Origin: Albifimbria verrucaria
Taxonomy: Eukaryota > Ascomycota > Sordariomycetes > Hypocreales > Stachybotryaceae
Length of the DNA: 64,000 nucleotides
Assembly: GCA_020081605.1 (NCBI GenBank)
Contig: JAHREC010000018.1
Location: 1,550,001 to 1,614,000 of the forward strand
Reading direction: 5' to 3'
Shown here: piece after piece, positions 46,901 through 58,564 of the stretch
Position numbering within the stretch: the first letter of the stretch is position 1
Layout: every line of letters starts with the position of its first letter
Notes under the pieces: generated by a model
Seen by the model: the letters and a program-made list of their open reading frames with translations, nothing else
The model's database searches: none
Told to the model about the DNA's origin: nothing
Translations under genes and position numbers: made by a program

Positions 46901-48120
46901 TCAACCCGTTCCGTAATTCTCGAGTACGTAATCAACGTCCTTGTCTCCGCGGCCAGAGAGATTGACTAGGATCCGTTCAGAGCAAGGACGCTGTGCTGCC
47001 AACTTGATTGCAAATGCCACAGCATGCGCGCTCTCCAGGGCAATGATAATTCCTTCGCTTTTTGCCATGCGAAAGAATGTGTTAATGACCTCCTCGTCAC
47101 TTATGGTTGTGACAGATATTCGGCCAGTTTCGTGGAGCATTGCCATCTCGGGCCCAATACCCGGGTAGACAAGTCCAGAGGCCACCGACGAGACTGGTGC
47201 AGGCACGCCGTCATCATTTTCCTGAAGTACGAGTGACTTGGCGCCATGTAAAATGCCCGGTTTACCGTATGATAGTGTCGCCGCATGCTCGCCTAGCTTA
47301 TCGGATCTTCCCAACGGCTCTACCGCATGCAAGACCACGTCCGTATCTTCAATGAAGGCGGAATACATGCCCATAGCATTAGAGCCTCCAGCGACACAAG
47401 CGACAATATGGTCAGGCAAGCTCCCATCACTGATTGAAAGGAATTGTTCGCGCCCTTCTTGACCTATTACCGACTGGAAGTCTCGCACAATTAGAGGGAA
47501 AGGATGAGGGCCGATGGCTGACCCAATAGCATACAAAGCATGCGCGCGTTGTTGGATGTAGGCGTTCAATGCCGAGTCACTGGCCTCTTTTAACGCAGAC
47601 TGGCCTGAATCTGCCGCCACGACATGCGCGCCAAGCAGTTGCATACGGCCAACGTTGGATTTCTGTTTCTCTATATCAACGGCACCCATATGGACCTCAC
47701 ATTCAAGGCCAAAGTAGGCGGCTGCTGTTGCGAGAGCGACGCCGTGCTGGCCAGCTCCTGTCTCTGCGATTAACTTTGTCTTCCCCATCGCCTTGGCGAG
47801 CAGTGCGAATCCAACACAGTGATTGATCTTATGCGCGCCTGTGTGGTTCAAATCCTCCCGCTTGACATAAATCTGAGCACCCCAACCTCTCTAGAGATGT
47901 TTTCCAAATGATGTATAGGCGTTGGACGTCCTTGTAGAGTTGTGCGCACCTTGTTGAGGGTGTGTTGGAACGCTGGCGATTGACGTAGCTCTTGGTACTT
48001 GTTCGCCAGTTCTTCAAGGGCCGGGCGAGTCTCGGGCGGATAGTGATTACCTCCGAACTGACCAAAGTAACCCTCAGGGTCAGGCTGGTTCCTAGAGTGG
48101 ACTTGTTTGGTGTTTGCCAT
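46901..48120 (-). CDS. stand-alone tryptophan synthase beta-type PLP enzyme (TrpB-like)
   Basis: A PLP enzyme of about 405 residues matching the beta subunit of tryptophan synthase, which joins indole to serine. The start at 48120 gives [20 protein letters not shown], then [17 protein letters not shown]. The PLP lysine is in NHTGAHKIN, the catalytic Glu in [10 protein letters not shown], the phosphate-binding loop is AGGSNAMG (usually GGGSNA, so the first Gly is Ala), a conserved Glu lies in [10 protein letters not shown] and the pyridine-nitrogen Ser in [10 protein letters not shown]. One G missing near 47876 breaks the frame just before [10 protein letters not shown]. The canonical fungal enzyme is an alpha-beta fusion (TRP5 type); here no alpha domain lies upstream or downstream. 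It therefore looks like a paralogue with a specialised role, or an acquired gene. Confidence 0.88.
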
Positions 48121-48614
48121 GGTTAGTCTAGACGAGAGAAGATCTCGGAAAGGATTGGGAATATAGAATGTCTTGGAGATACTATCAACAACAAGCTAGG
48201 AATGAATGGACATGAGCTCAGTATAAATAGCTATGCTTATACCAACGCCTTTACTTTGTACACCTTTGGCAGTCATATCAAGGGCGTGGCTTGTCTTCCG
48301 ATCTTCCGTACCTCTATCTATACTTCCGAACTTCCGAGGTTCCGTTATTTCACTACCCCGACATGTCAGATCTTTAATTGTACATCCGTTAAGCTGCGAT
48401 GGTCAAAGACACGTACGTTTGTATGGAAGTAGTGTATTCTGCGTCCAATGGCCCCAGACCGCTAAATTCCTTGCAGGGGCATGAAAGCGCTTACAGTGGG
48501 GGACAAAAGTTCAGAAACGTGTCATATATCCGCCAATTGGAGAGCATTAATGTCGCCGTAGGTCTAGACGTATTCCTCTTGGGTATTGTATGCAATTCAT
48601 CCCCAGGCAGGTGC
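48121..48614. other. intergenic region
   Basis: About 490 nt upstream of the TrpB-like gene. It contains a candidate TATA element for that gene and no coding signal. Confidence 0.45.
48222..48230 (-). promoter_or_regulatory. TATA-like element of the TrpB-like gene
   Basis: TATTTATAC on the minus strand, about 105 nt upstream of the start at 48120. Confidence 0.3.
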
Positions 48615-48983
48615 TTATGATGCGGATTCGGGTTTGGCGTCTATCACGTTCCTGGTCAATTCGATTCTTTCGATGGCCTGCGCTGGTGCTGGTGTTTCAT
48701 TAAGGTAGACGCTACCCGAGCTTGTGGAGCGCATACTTGTTCTCAACAGCCTTAAATGCCTACATGATATAGGCAAATATATTTTTCTTGCTTTCAATAA
48801 GGACTGACCTACCATATCGTATGCTGTCCACACCATTCGAGCTACCCACCCTAGCCCAGGCCAAAGAAGCACTCTAAACACTCCCAATCTGTTGTGAGAA
48901 TGAGGTTTCCATGTATGGAATCTGGCTCTGCGATCGTTTGGATTGGAGTAATATTTATGAGTGCCGAAATTTCTATCCGTCAT
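48615..48983 (-). CDS. small hypothetical protein with one membrane segment
   Basis: A small gene of about 105 residues. MTDRNFGTHKYYSNPNDRRA and RFHTWKPHSHNRLG precede a hydrophobic segment (VFRVLLWPGLGWVARMVW) and AYDM. An intron of about 55 nt (near 48758-48812, donor GTAGGT, acceptor TGTAG) leads to AFKAVENKYALHKLG; after a 1-nt frame change near 48718 the C-terminus reads VYLNETPAPAQAIERIEL and ends at 48615. The spliced sequence looks coding (ordered composition, basic-aromatic N-terminus, amphipathic tail), but I do not know the family. It is probably a small membrane protein. Confidence 0.5.
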   Translation of the reverse strand: MTDRNFGTHKYYSNPNDRRARFHTWKPHSHNRLGVFRVLLWPGLGWVARMVWTAYDMVGQSLLKARKIYLPISCRHLRLLRTSMRSTSSGSVYLNETPAPAQAIERIELTRNVIDAKPESAS

Positions 48984-49769
48984 TCGAGGCAGAGCGGATA
49001 GAAAAGAGTATGAGCGTTAACCACAGGCTTTTCGTATCATTCCAGTACGTAGAGCATCTTTTGGAGTTTGTGCTGATCTCGCTAGCATCCCCTAGAGCTA
49101 CAATGATTCAGGGCTAGTTCTGGCCGCCGACTAGAAAGAAAATTGCCAAGAGAAATTTCCTGGTGGCTCAATCAGCTGTCGTTTCGTTTGACAAGCAGAA
49201 TTTTGCGTAAACAACTTGGTAAATGTGGCTGAGGAAAATTGCCAAGAGACATTGCCTTACATAAATGACATTAGCTCAGTTCGGCCGACCTTATAGTGGG
49301 TGGTTGTAACATTCATTCCTTATTTACAGTGTTGGTTGATTGAAACCAGCAACTGGTTTATTAAACATTGATGCTTTACTGAGACAAATTTCTGTTACAA
49401 GGCAATTATTAATTGTTTCTTGGCATACTCTGTTAACCGTAAGGCCTCTTGGTTGTTGGTTGTAGTCAGTCTAAGCCGATCAGCTACGCTTACTTACTCC
49501 GCACTTTTGCCTACTAAGCCGAGGCAATGAAAGACAACGCCAGGGTCGATTTCTTTCCTGTTTCAACGTCTTATACTGCAATCAATTGACCTGACTCAAG
49601 CGTAAGCTGGGTAGGATACAGAGTATTAAGAATAAGGCCATTTTACTCAGCAACTGAGGGTTAATAAGTTTCTGAGAAAAGTCATCCTAGACACACACTT
49701 CAACCACGCCCAAACATCCTCTGCCTTTATCGCCGAAACAACCAGCAGACGTCTGGAAACACACCCATC
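48984..49769. other. intergenic region with a short direct repeat
   Basis: About 790 nt between the small hypothetical gene (minus) and the thioesterase (plus). GAAAATTGCCAAGAGA occurs twice, at about 49138 and 49235. No gene is seen. Confidence 0.45.
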
Positions 49770-50432
49770 ATGGTACAAGACAAGACGTTCATCCCCGATG
49801 CCCAGCATCGCATTGTCTGCCCTGCACTTAAACTTGATCCTCCGAACACTTCTCCCACTCTGTACCCGGGTGCCCTCAATCACTTTACCTCGATCCCATG
49901 GTGCGCGGCGCATCTCCAAGCTCCCGGTACCATCTCCTTCATCCCGGCATGCCGTAACCCTGCCAGCCCCTGGGACAACCAGATCTTGGGCAAAACATTG
50001 GCAACGGAGCAAACTGTCGCACACATCCTGTCTTTTGTCGAGCCTGCCGATGCCGCTCATGCGCTGCACCCAACACGCCACATCCCAAAAGTTCACACAC
50101 TTTTCGCCACAGGAGACGGCGTTAGCGGCTACCCTGGCGTTGTTCAGGGTGGTCTGGTGATGGCGCTCATTGATGAAGCCATGAGTGCCGTTCTGGAGAT
50201 CAACATGGTGCTCGGGAAAGAGGGCGCCGCATTCCAGACCAACAGCGTGACCGGGTCGATGGACATGAGGTTCTTGAAGCCAGTGCCGACAAATGAGGCG
50301 GTACGGGCTGCGGCCTGGATTGAGAATGTAGAAGGTCGCAGGACGAAGATTGTATGCCAGATGTTTAATGAAGACGGTGTAGAATTAGCCAAGTGTACGA
50401 GTACGTGGGTGGCACTGAAATCGAACATTTAG
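49770..50432 (+). CDS. hotdog-fold thioesterase (4HBT/PaaI-like)
   Basis: An intact 220-residue frame. The C-terminal half is a hotdog thioesterase domain: GVVQGGLVMALIDEAMSAVL (the helix carrying the acidic catalytic residue), SVTGSMDMRFLKPVPTNEAV and RRTKIVCQMFNEDGVELAKC. The N-terminal part (IPWCAAHLQAPGTISFIPA, then QILGKTLATEQTVAHILSF) is typical of the fungal THEM4-like thioesterases often found in biosynthetic clusters. No intron or signal peptide is present. It would cleave acyl-CoA thioesters; the substrate is unknown. It lies 220 nt from the convergent end of the C2-domain gene. Confidence 0.85.
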   Translation: MVQDKTFIPDAQHRIVCPALKLDPPNTSPTLYPGALNHFTSIPWCAAHLQAPGTISFIPACRNPASPWDNQILGKTLATEQTVAHILSFVEPADAAHALHPTRHIPKVHTLFATGDGVSGYPGVVQGGLVMALIDEAMSAVLEINMVLGKEGAAFQTNSVTGSMDMRFLKPVPTNEAVRAAAWIENVEGRRTKIVCQMFNEDGVELAKCTSTWVALKSNI

Positions 50433-50650
50433 ACCAGCGGTTCCAATGGAAACTTGTATTAGACTACATTTCACCCTACGCAATATAAAGGATGTCCTTA
50501 ATGCAAGCCATGCGCTAATCCAGGGCCAATTGACCATCAACCGTGACCACAGCTCGAAATCATTAGTGCAGTACACTACAAAAGAGGTATCACCGACACG
50601 ATAAAGTTGACCGCAGGCTCCCAACGCCGTTCCCAAACCAAATATAGCGC

Positions 50651-52461
50651 CTAATCCCGTGAATGACTCCCAGTCCCCACATGCGGCAGCATCGTCTTCA
50701 CTGCCTCCTTGAATTCCGAAGGATCTTCAACAGCCTCAAAGGCCGCCTCGCGTTTACTCTTCTTGCCCGCCTTATGGCGGCGTTCCAATTCGCTCTCTGC
50801 TGAGCTAATGCTGCTGGCGCTGCTGTTCATCACCACGTTCATGATTCTTCCTTCTCGCTTCTTCACGCTGCGCTGAGTATCCTTGAGCTTCTTCAGTTCC
50901 TTATCCTCCCAATGCATCGCGATGATGCCGAGACCTGGGAAGTTTCGTTCCAGGTACTCTTTAAATCCGGGAGAACGGCTTTGTCTGGGCGGTACGTGCC
51001 GGAGTCGTTATCAATGATGAGTTGGTAGAATGAGGGGTTGGGAGGTGGCTCATCTTCCGGGGACCTCCAGGAAGGGGTCCTTGGGATGAGTTTTCTCATT
51101 TGGTTCCGGATCATCAGATGCGTCAGGATGCTGCAGCCGACGAAGAAAGAACTCTCCCGAACATGCAATGTAGGTTGCGACATCGGAATGCATGGTATGC
51201 TTGCTCAACAAGTCGATACCAAACTCCTTGCCTGTTTCTGTGAATCTAAACATGCCATCAAGCGTGAGAGCATATGTGAATATGCGTCCTCCTTGATCAA
51301 AGTGCGCCAGTTTCAAGAACTGCAATGCGGCCTCTTTTGAACACGGCTCACAACTTCCATACTCGGTAGAACTGTCGAAGTTATATATACGGTCATGTTG
51401 CTTATGAAGCAATTTGTTCAAAATCTTGCCTCGGAGCCCCTTGTCAAGAAACATGGAGCCAATGATTGGCTTGAACTCAACGTAGCGGTGATACAGTTTA
51501 GAGGGTATCGGACCGCAGAGTTGCATCTCATTGGCTTGGAAACTTCAAAGGGTTAGTCAACACATAGGACATGAGAGACAATGATAGCTTACTCGTATTT
51601 TTGAGGCCCCTGGTCCTCGTTCTCGTTACTACCATGGCCTTGGTGATCATCATTTTCATCCCTGTTGACTTTTGTCCCAGCCAAACGGCCAATCATTGGA
51701 CTGAAGTGTTTGAACCATTTCGTCGGCCCCAATGTGCACATCTGGGCATAGGGCGGATCCGATTTACCAAGGACCTCGATGCTGAGACACAGGCGAGGTG
51801 TGATGTGGACATCCGAGTTCACAACTGTTGACACCCATTTCATTGCGAATGCCCTCCTGCCAATAGTTCGTTTCCTGGCCTCGAACTCCTTGCCTGGATC
51901 AGGAATGCCTTCCCAATTCTCCGAGACCTCGGGAACCTTCAATGTGACGGTACCAAGCTTGTCATTGTGATCTGGGTAATCTTCGTCAAACATTCGGCAT
52001 TTTAAAGTAAAGCCGCTGGGAGGGACGTTGGCTACGACCCATTCATCCTGCCACTCCGGTTCAGTCGTCCTTCTAAGAGTCCTAGTCCGATGAGACAGAT
52101 CTGGATCTTCCTTGTGCCTCTTTGGGCTGGATGTGCTAAGCGTAGCTACCAGGAAGGGGTCTGAGGACAGAGTACTAATGTCTGCAATGGGGAGGTTTGT
52201 AGCGTAACGGAATCGGAAGCGGAGCGTGTAACCTTGTGGCGCGTCTGGCAACGGCGTCGAGTCGATGCCGCCCGGCGGGCTCTTCTTTGTCTTGATGCGC
52301 TCCTTAAGCTTAGTGGTTCCGTTGCGCTTCGGCTTGGCCTGGGGACCACCGTTTTGGTGGTTCTGGTCCGGCGTGGCAGACTTGGCAGCTGGAGATATCG
52401 GAGAAGCTTGATGAGCTTCCTGAGGGTGCCGAGCCGGCTCCACAGAGGCGATGTCTGCCAT
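50651..52461 (-). CDS. C2-domain protein
   Basis: A cytosolic or membrane-associated protein of about 585 residues with a calcium/phospholipid-binding C2 domain near the N-terminus: YTLRFRFRYATNLPIADIST, SSDPFLVATL, RRTTEPEWQDEW and FDEDYPDHNDKLGTVTL contain the Asp positions of the loops. The start is taken at 52461 (MADIASVEPARHPQ), since the in-frame codons further upstream to 52731 look like leader. After an intron at about 51547-51593 the middle part has YVEFKPIIGSMFLDK and GRIFTYALTLDGMFRFTE. The C-terminus has PSFYQLIIDNDSGTYRPDK, YLERNFPGLGIIAMHWED and a Lys/Glu-rich tail. Frame changes lie near 51056 and 50967. Related fungal proteins are uncharacterised. Confidence 0.75.
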
Positions 52462-53427
52462 TGGATGGTAGAGCTGCTTGGTAGCAGATCCTAGCCAGGA
52501 ACTAAGATGCGAGCGGTGGAGGCGTTTGTAACGGTGATTTTTGTCTAGACACTGTTCATCTTGACAATACTTCTGGATAGCAGAAAATGAAGCCGCGAGC
52601 CTGTTGGTCAATGTCGCGACATAGTCAGATGCAGGGTTGCCATGCAGCGTCCCTTTATTGCTCACATCACAGTTTGACGTTCGCAGATCCAGGTTCCGCC
52701 ATGCCGGACAGCCGCGTTGGCGTGACGTCATTTCGAGGCCGAAATGCCGAGTAGCCCCAGCCTTGGAAGTCTAGACCCCGGAAGCGGCGCTATAAATTTC
52801 CGGAATACTGTTACATAATCCAGCTGCTTTGGTGTATAGGGTAGGAAGAGCTTGGGAAGCACTGGGAACTGGTAAACTGGCTGTCCACACAACCTCGCTT
52901 ACCAGCCAGTGCATGTTACCCCTCGAGTGTGATTGTCCTATTGCAACGAAACCGCGACTGCTCCACCAACCTCGCGTAACATTATAGACTCCGAGCGGAG
53001 CACTGTGGTTCGACTAGCTCCAGGGCAGGCTTTGTGGTTGGTCGGCCAGCGCCCTACATGCTGCAGCCGTCTTCGGTTACCTTCAGTATTGCCCATTTAG
53101 GCCTTGCTTCTCCTCTCACCTTAATAGCCATCGGGAAGACAAACATTCCCGACTCCGTACGCGTACATCTTGACCAATCAACATTGGATATATGTGTGCC
53201 ATGCCAATCTTCCTGTCCAGATGCCCCGTCACACATGGTGATCAGGGGCAGTTGGTTTCGTGCAGGGGTTCTGTTCAGCTAGGACCCTATAAAGGATACC
53301 TACATAGACACTCGTTGCTTGTGCTGGGAAACCCATGGATTTACGTGTCTAATTTCGAAATATTGCATGTTAACTACCTTAACTACTAGCTAAGTCACTG
53401 AAACTAGCTCTGCTCCAGCTATCCAAA
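52462..53427. other. divergent promoter region between C2 gene and BVMO
   Basis: About 970 nt; minus-strand codons from 52731 continue in frame into the C2 gene but look like leader. No separate gene is supported. Confidence 0.45.
53288..53294 (+). promoter_or_regulatory. TATA-like element of the BVMO gene
   Basis: TATAAAG lies about 135 nt upstream of the start at 53428 on the same strand. Confidence 0.35.
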
Positions 53428-55360
53428 ATGGCCATATCCAGCGACCATAACCTGAGCAATGGCTCAGTGCCAGATTTGGCAAGCCTGGGCGCAAAGTATG
53501 AAGATGAAAAGAACAAGAGACTTCGTCCAGACGGCAACTCGCAATATCTAGATCTTGAGCTGGAAGCCCCACCACATCTTGCTCGTCTTGTTGAAGACCC
53601 TTGGGTGGACCACGATGCCCTCAATGCACAAGAACCGAGCATCAGAGACGGTGACGATATCAAGTTCCTAATCCTTGGCGCTGGGTTCTGTGGCCTTTCG
53701 TATGCCGCTCGCCTCATTGAGAACGGTTTCAAACCTGAAGACATTCGGCTAGTAGATACCCTTGGTGGATGGGGAGGAACATGGTACGCCAACAGATACC
53801 CGGGCCTGATGTGTGACTCGGAAAGCTACATCTATCTGCCGCTCTTAGAAGAGACCGGCTATATGCCGAAGAACCGCTACGCATATGGCGAGGAAATCCG
53901 CCTTCATGCGGAACGAATTGCTTCCCACTACAACTTAGCAGATAAAGGTGTTTTCCGCACATTCATGAAATCTTTCACTTGGGATGATGAGGCGAAACGA
54001 TGGATTGTGGAGCTCGATCAGTCCCGCGGACCGAACGAACAGACACTCCACATGACCGTTCGTGGACAATTCGTTGTTTTGGCCAACGGGGTGTTGAATC
54101 ACCCCAAGACTCCAAAAATCGAAAACCTCGAGGCTTACAAGGGTGCCATGATACACACAGCAAGATGGAGATATGACATCACAGGAGGGTCGCAGGCAGA
54201 CCCCAAGCTAACGGGCCTTGAAGGTAAGAAGGTGGGGTTCATCGGAACTGGAGCAACGGGCGTCCAGTGTATCACGGCCCTGGCGAAATCGGCCGGGCAC
54301 CTTTACGTCTTTCAGCGAACGCCAGCAAGCGTGGACGAGCGAGGACAGCGCGAGACGGACCCGGAGGAATGGGCCAAGATTTCGGCCGAAGCTGGATGGT
54401 GGACCAAGCGCAATGCCAACTTCTTCGATAACATCCACGGCTCAAGCCCAGATGGGAACCTTGTCAACGACTCATGGACTACGATCAAATCTTACAGCGT
54501 GCTCGTGGGCCAGCCGGAGGGCCATCCGGTTACTATGGAGGGCATCCCAGCTCACATAGGCGCTGCTATGGTGCGCGATGCTCCCCGCACGGAGAGGCTG
54601 AGAAAGCGCGTCGAAGACACTGTAACCAAGGACAAAGATACGAGTGAGAACTTGAAGCCGTGGTATCCCTCATGGTGTAAGCGGCCTTGTTTCCACGATG
54701 AGTACTTGCCATCGTTCAATCGAGAGAACGTTACACTCGTCCAAACTCCCCTTCTACCGGAGTCCAAAAGCCACTTCCAAGGGACTCGTGGTGGATGGGA
54801 AGGAGTATGAATTAGACGTTCTTGTCTTTGGAACAGGCTATCGATCTCCTGCTGCTGACATGTCCGAGCCCAGCAAAATGTGCAACACTACAATTAGAGG
54901 TCGAGATGGGAGGCTGCTATCAGACAAGTGGTTCGCAGAAGGCCCAACAACCCTGCACGCTTGCCTGACAAAGGGCTTCCCCAATTTATTTCTCACTGGT
55001 CCCGCCCAAGCAGGTGCATCGCCATGCATCACATTTCTCTTCGACATCATGGCTCGCCACGCGGCTGAGTTGATTGCCGCGGCTACGAAGCGCAACGCTG
55101 ACTCTGACACAGTGACCCTGGAGGCCACTAAAGAAGGCGAGGACGAATGGGTAGGATCAATCGTATCCCGTGCGGCGTGGTTTGCGCCCGTGAGCGTGTG
55201 CCTACCCAGCTATCTCAACAACGAGGGTTCTACAATGAGAGATGGGGATGTCGGCAAGACTATCAAAGGCGCAGCATATCCCTTGGGCATGAACCTGTTC
55301 TCGAAGGCGCTGTCAGACTGGAGGGCGGAGGGTAAGTTCCAAGGTGTAGTGATTGGTTAA
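53428..55360 (+). CDS. Baeyer-Villiger-type flavin monooxygenase
   Basis: A type I Baeyer-Villiger-like FAD/NADPH monooxygenase of about 640 residues, single exon. The FAD motif is LGAGFCGLSYA, followed by the BVMO landmark GGWGGTWYANRYPGLMCD. The fingerprint-like region is YKGAMIHTARWRYD, in which the usual FxGxxxHxxxW appears as YKGAMIHTARW. The NADPH Rossmann motif is IGTGATGVQCI and the C-terminal ATG-type motif LVFGTGYRSP. LKPWYPSWCKRPCFHDEYLP is typical of the fungal group with steroid, cyclopentadecanone and ketone monooxygenases. One frameshift near 54770 separates the two parts. It converts ketones to esters or lactones in the family; the substrate is unknown. Confidence 0.87.
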
Positions 55361-57066
55361 GTGGGCTCATCTGGTGGCTTGGAAGTTCGTATTGAGCCGC
55401 ACAGGGATCGGTAATGGGCTGGTGGAGACACGGCGAGCGAGAGCCGACCGCGCCTCGGCGCATGTTGGCCTCATCTTGGGATTTAATGACCCGAGAGATT
55501 GGAAATGCCATGTTTTATAAACGCATTTGACTAAGAGCACTGCGGATAACCATTATCAGATGTGTCGAGGCCAGGCTGGCCGTGTCATGATGGTGCGGCC
55601 CATAATGCATAAAACGTAGAGGCCGGACTCGTCCAAAGTCAATTTCTGTTACCATCAGGAACGGTCAGGGTCCAGTGGCACCCTAGTTTCGGTGAGTAAT
55701 AGCGTGCCTTGTAAGGCATAGTCGATGCGCCGTCCCTGGCACAGCATTGATTCGTACGCAGTAATGTTACTTTTTCTGCTTCGTATACTAGGTGCAGTTA
55801 CTCCGGGCGTACCAGGCAGTTGGACACCACGAGAACAGACTGAAGGATGGAGATGACTGGTTCGTTCTAAATAGGCCATTGTCATTGTGATTATACTCGT
55901 ATTTGAGAAACGGTTAATGGCATGCATGACAGTGCTTTTCAGCATGCAAATCTAACTGCCATGAATAAACGTGGATGCAATCCACCCAGAGGACAAGGCA
56001 TAGCTGCTGGGTCCCATCTGCATTAGGGCTTCCAGAAGCACGGCAGATGATATGATGAGTTGCATTACTGTTCTTGTACATGCCCAGCCGGGTCTGTAAC
56101 CGCCACGGCCCCTGTCACCACTACCGGTCATCGTCCGAGTCGTGGCCGTCGCTCATCGCCGGCTACAATCGGAAGAAGGCACCTCAGATGGCATGCAGTA
56201 AAAAATTTCCCAGGGCGAGAGGTGAAACGGAGAGCGTCCGCCCTAAAAAGATTTTTTTCTTCCCTTCTTCATCTGGTGCTCTCTAGGCTCATGGTCCCTG
56301 CGTGGCCACGGGACTGGGTCCTCGGGGATTCCGTACGTAATAGCGGCGCCACCCACGGCGTCGAGAACCCACCAGGAACCCGACCAGGCCCTGTCTTGGC
56401 TCGCTGTGTCGTACCTTGGTGGGTCCATGGGCCGGGAATAGTGGCCGGAAGACACGGGCTGGTCCAGAACCGGCGCCGGAGCTAGTCAGGCACACCACAG
56501 AAACCCCGAGAAATGCCGTTTCTCTTACCATACCGAAACTGACTCCTCGGGATGCTTACACGCGCCCTTGCTTGACATGCACAATTCCCGTGTGCATGCT
56601 CGCAGCTGCTGTCCGAGGCACCAGAGTTACCCAGGACAAATAGCTATTATCAATCATGTCCTGCCGTCATAGAGATACGGGGACGCCGCTATCCCCACGG
56701 GGTCCTGCTCGCGTGGCGAATCATGGATGCGAGGCATATCTTAAGGTTTTCCTATCTACTGCAATGTGCTTCATCTTTTTACCCCATTGTGTCTAATCTC
56801 GAATCTGTACTGTATCTATCGCCGTGTGGGCCGCTCGCCTCTCCCGGTGCCACGACTCTTTAAAACCCTTTCCGTCGCCAACACTCTCTTCCTCTTCCCA
56901 CCTTGCCTCGTCAACTAACACTCTCTTTCTTGTGATTGCTACCGACAGGCGGGACCCTTGCCCCCAGCACACTCCCGTGCACTCTCAGAGCAGTTTTCCT
57001 CTTCCCTTCACTAAGTGGACTGCTCGCTTCCCTTCCCTTACCTCTCCGGTCTCGGGACGTGTTACG
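55361..57066. other. intergenic region upstream of the permease
   Basis: About 1.7 kb. The plus frame that opens at 56824 runs in frame into the permease, but codons before 57067 look like leader. Frames at 56060-56485 (plus) and 56289-56531 (minus) have unremarkable Arg/Ser-rich composition. A pyrimidine-rich leader precedes the permease start. No separate gene is supported. Confidence 0.45.
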
Positions 57067-58564
57067 ATGGGTTTTCCCACCTTCAAGGACAAGAAGTCGG
57101 CCGGCCAGCCCGACATCGAGAGCACCACCGGCTCCAACCAGACGCCCTCCATGGATCGCACCGCCGACCACGCCATCTTTGGCGAGACGAGCGAGGAGAT
57201 GGACGCTGACCGCGTCAAGGCCATCGCCGCCCAGGGTAACGCCCACTTCCACCGCCTGGGCTGGAAGCGTCTTGCCGTCATCACCATCGTCGAGGCCATT
57301 GCCCTCGGTGCCCTGAGCTTGCCCTCCGCCTACCACACCCTCGGCATGTTCCCCGGTGTTTTCCTCACCATCACCCTCGGTCTGGTCTCCATCTTCACCA
57401 GCTACATCATCGGCCAGGTCAAGCTCAAGTTCCCTCACATCTCTCACTACGCCGATGCCGGTCGCCTGCTGCTCGGTCGATTCGGCTACGAGCTTTTCGG
57501 TGCTGCCATGGTCCTCGAGCTGGTCATGGTCGTTGGTTCCCACGCTCTTACCGGTTCCATTGCCTTGATCGACATTAACGGCGGCCACGTTTGCTCCATC
57601 GTCTTCTCCGCCGTTTCAGCCATCATTCTGCTTATCCTGGCCATTCCTCCTTCTTTCACCGAGATCGCCATTCTTGGTTACATCGATTTCGTCTCCATTA
57701 TGGCCGCCATTGGCGTCACTGTTATCGCCACTGGTATCCAGGCTGGCAAGCTCGATGGTGGTCTCTCCTCCGTCGACTGGTCTGCGTGGCCCAAGGAGGA
57801 TGTCACTTTCGCCCAGGCTTTTGTCGCTGTCAGCAACATCATCTTTGCCTTCAGCTTCGCTATCGGCCAGTTCTCTTTCATGGACGAGATGCACACCCCG
57901 ACCGACTACATGAAGTCCATTTGGGCCTCTGGATTCATCCAGATCACCGTCTATACCTTGACTGGTGCTCTCTGCTATGCCTTCATCGGCTCCACCGTCC
58001 AGTCCCCGGCTCTTCTGTCTGCTGGACCACTTATTTCCAAGATCGCCTTCGGAATTGCCCTTCCTGTCATCTTCATCTCCGGTTCCATCAACTCCACCGT
58101 TGCCCTTCGATACGTACACGGCCGCATGTTCAAGAACTCCATCATTCGCTACATCAACACCCCCATGGGCTGGGCTACTTGGATCGGCCTCGTCGTCGTT
58201 TTCACCATCATTGCCTGGGTCATTGCTGAGGCCATTCCCATCTTCTCCGATCTTCTCTCCTGGCTTCTGCCCTCTTCGTCTCTGGCTTCTCCTTCTGGAT
58301 CCCCGCCGTTATGTGGTTTGCCCTGCTTTGCGAAGGCAACTGGTTCTCCAAGAAGAATCTTCCAATCACTCTGGGAAGCATTCTCGCTTTCATTATTGGA
58401 GTTGCCACTCTCGGCATTGGTACTTGGGCTACCATCCACGACATTGTAAGCTTCCGTTTTGTCCACAAATATTTACTAGTGACTCAACTAACACTTTTCA
58501 GATCGATGAGATTTCCCATGGCTCTTCCCACAGCCCGTTTACGTGCAGGTCCACCACGAACTAA
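57067..58564 (+). CDS. amino-acid permease, AAAP family (neutral amino acid MTR-like)
   Basis: A plasma-membrane amino acid transporter of the AAAP/Aa_trans family, close in layout to the neutral amino acid permease MTR of Neurospora. The start at 57067 (MGFPTFKDKKSAGQPDIEST) gives a hydrophilic N-terminus; ITIVEAIALGALSLPSAYHT is the family's first helix. About 11 helices follow, including FSFAIGQFSFMDEMHTPTDY and FISGSINSTVALRYVHGRMF. One missing C near 58264 shifts the frame; it then reads ALFVSGFSFWIPAVMWF and NWFSKKNLPITLG. An intron at 58446-58501 leads to the short last exon ending at 58564. Codon use is strongly C-biased, suggesting high expression, and produces long shadow frames on the minus strand. 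Length is about 480 residues. Confidence 0.9.

Noticed and set aside
49647..50096. 149-codon minus-strand frame
   Set aside because: Antisense of the thioesterase gene, without recognisable features.
56911..57588. 225-codon minus-strand open frame rich in Gly, Asp and Val
   Set aside because: Antisense shadow of the strongly C-biased amino-acid permease; no domain, no splice logic.
57591..58229. 212-codon plus-strand open frame rich in His, Arg and Leu
   Set aside because: Alternative frame of the permease; the permease frame has clear transmembrane helices and family motifs.
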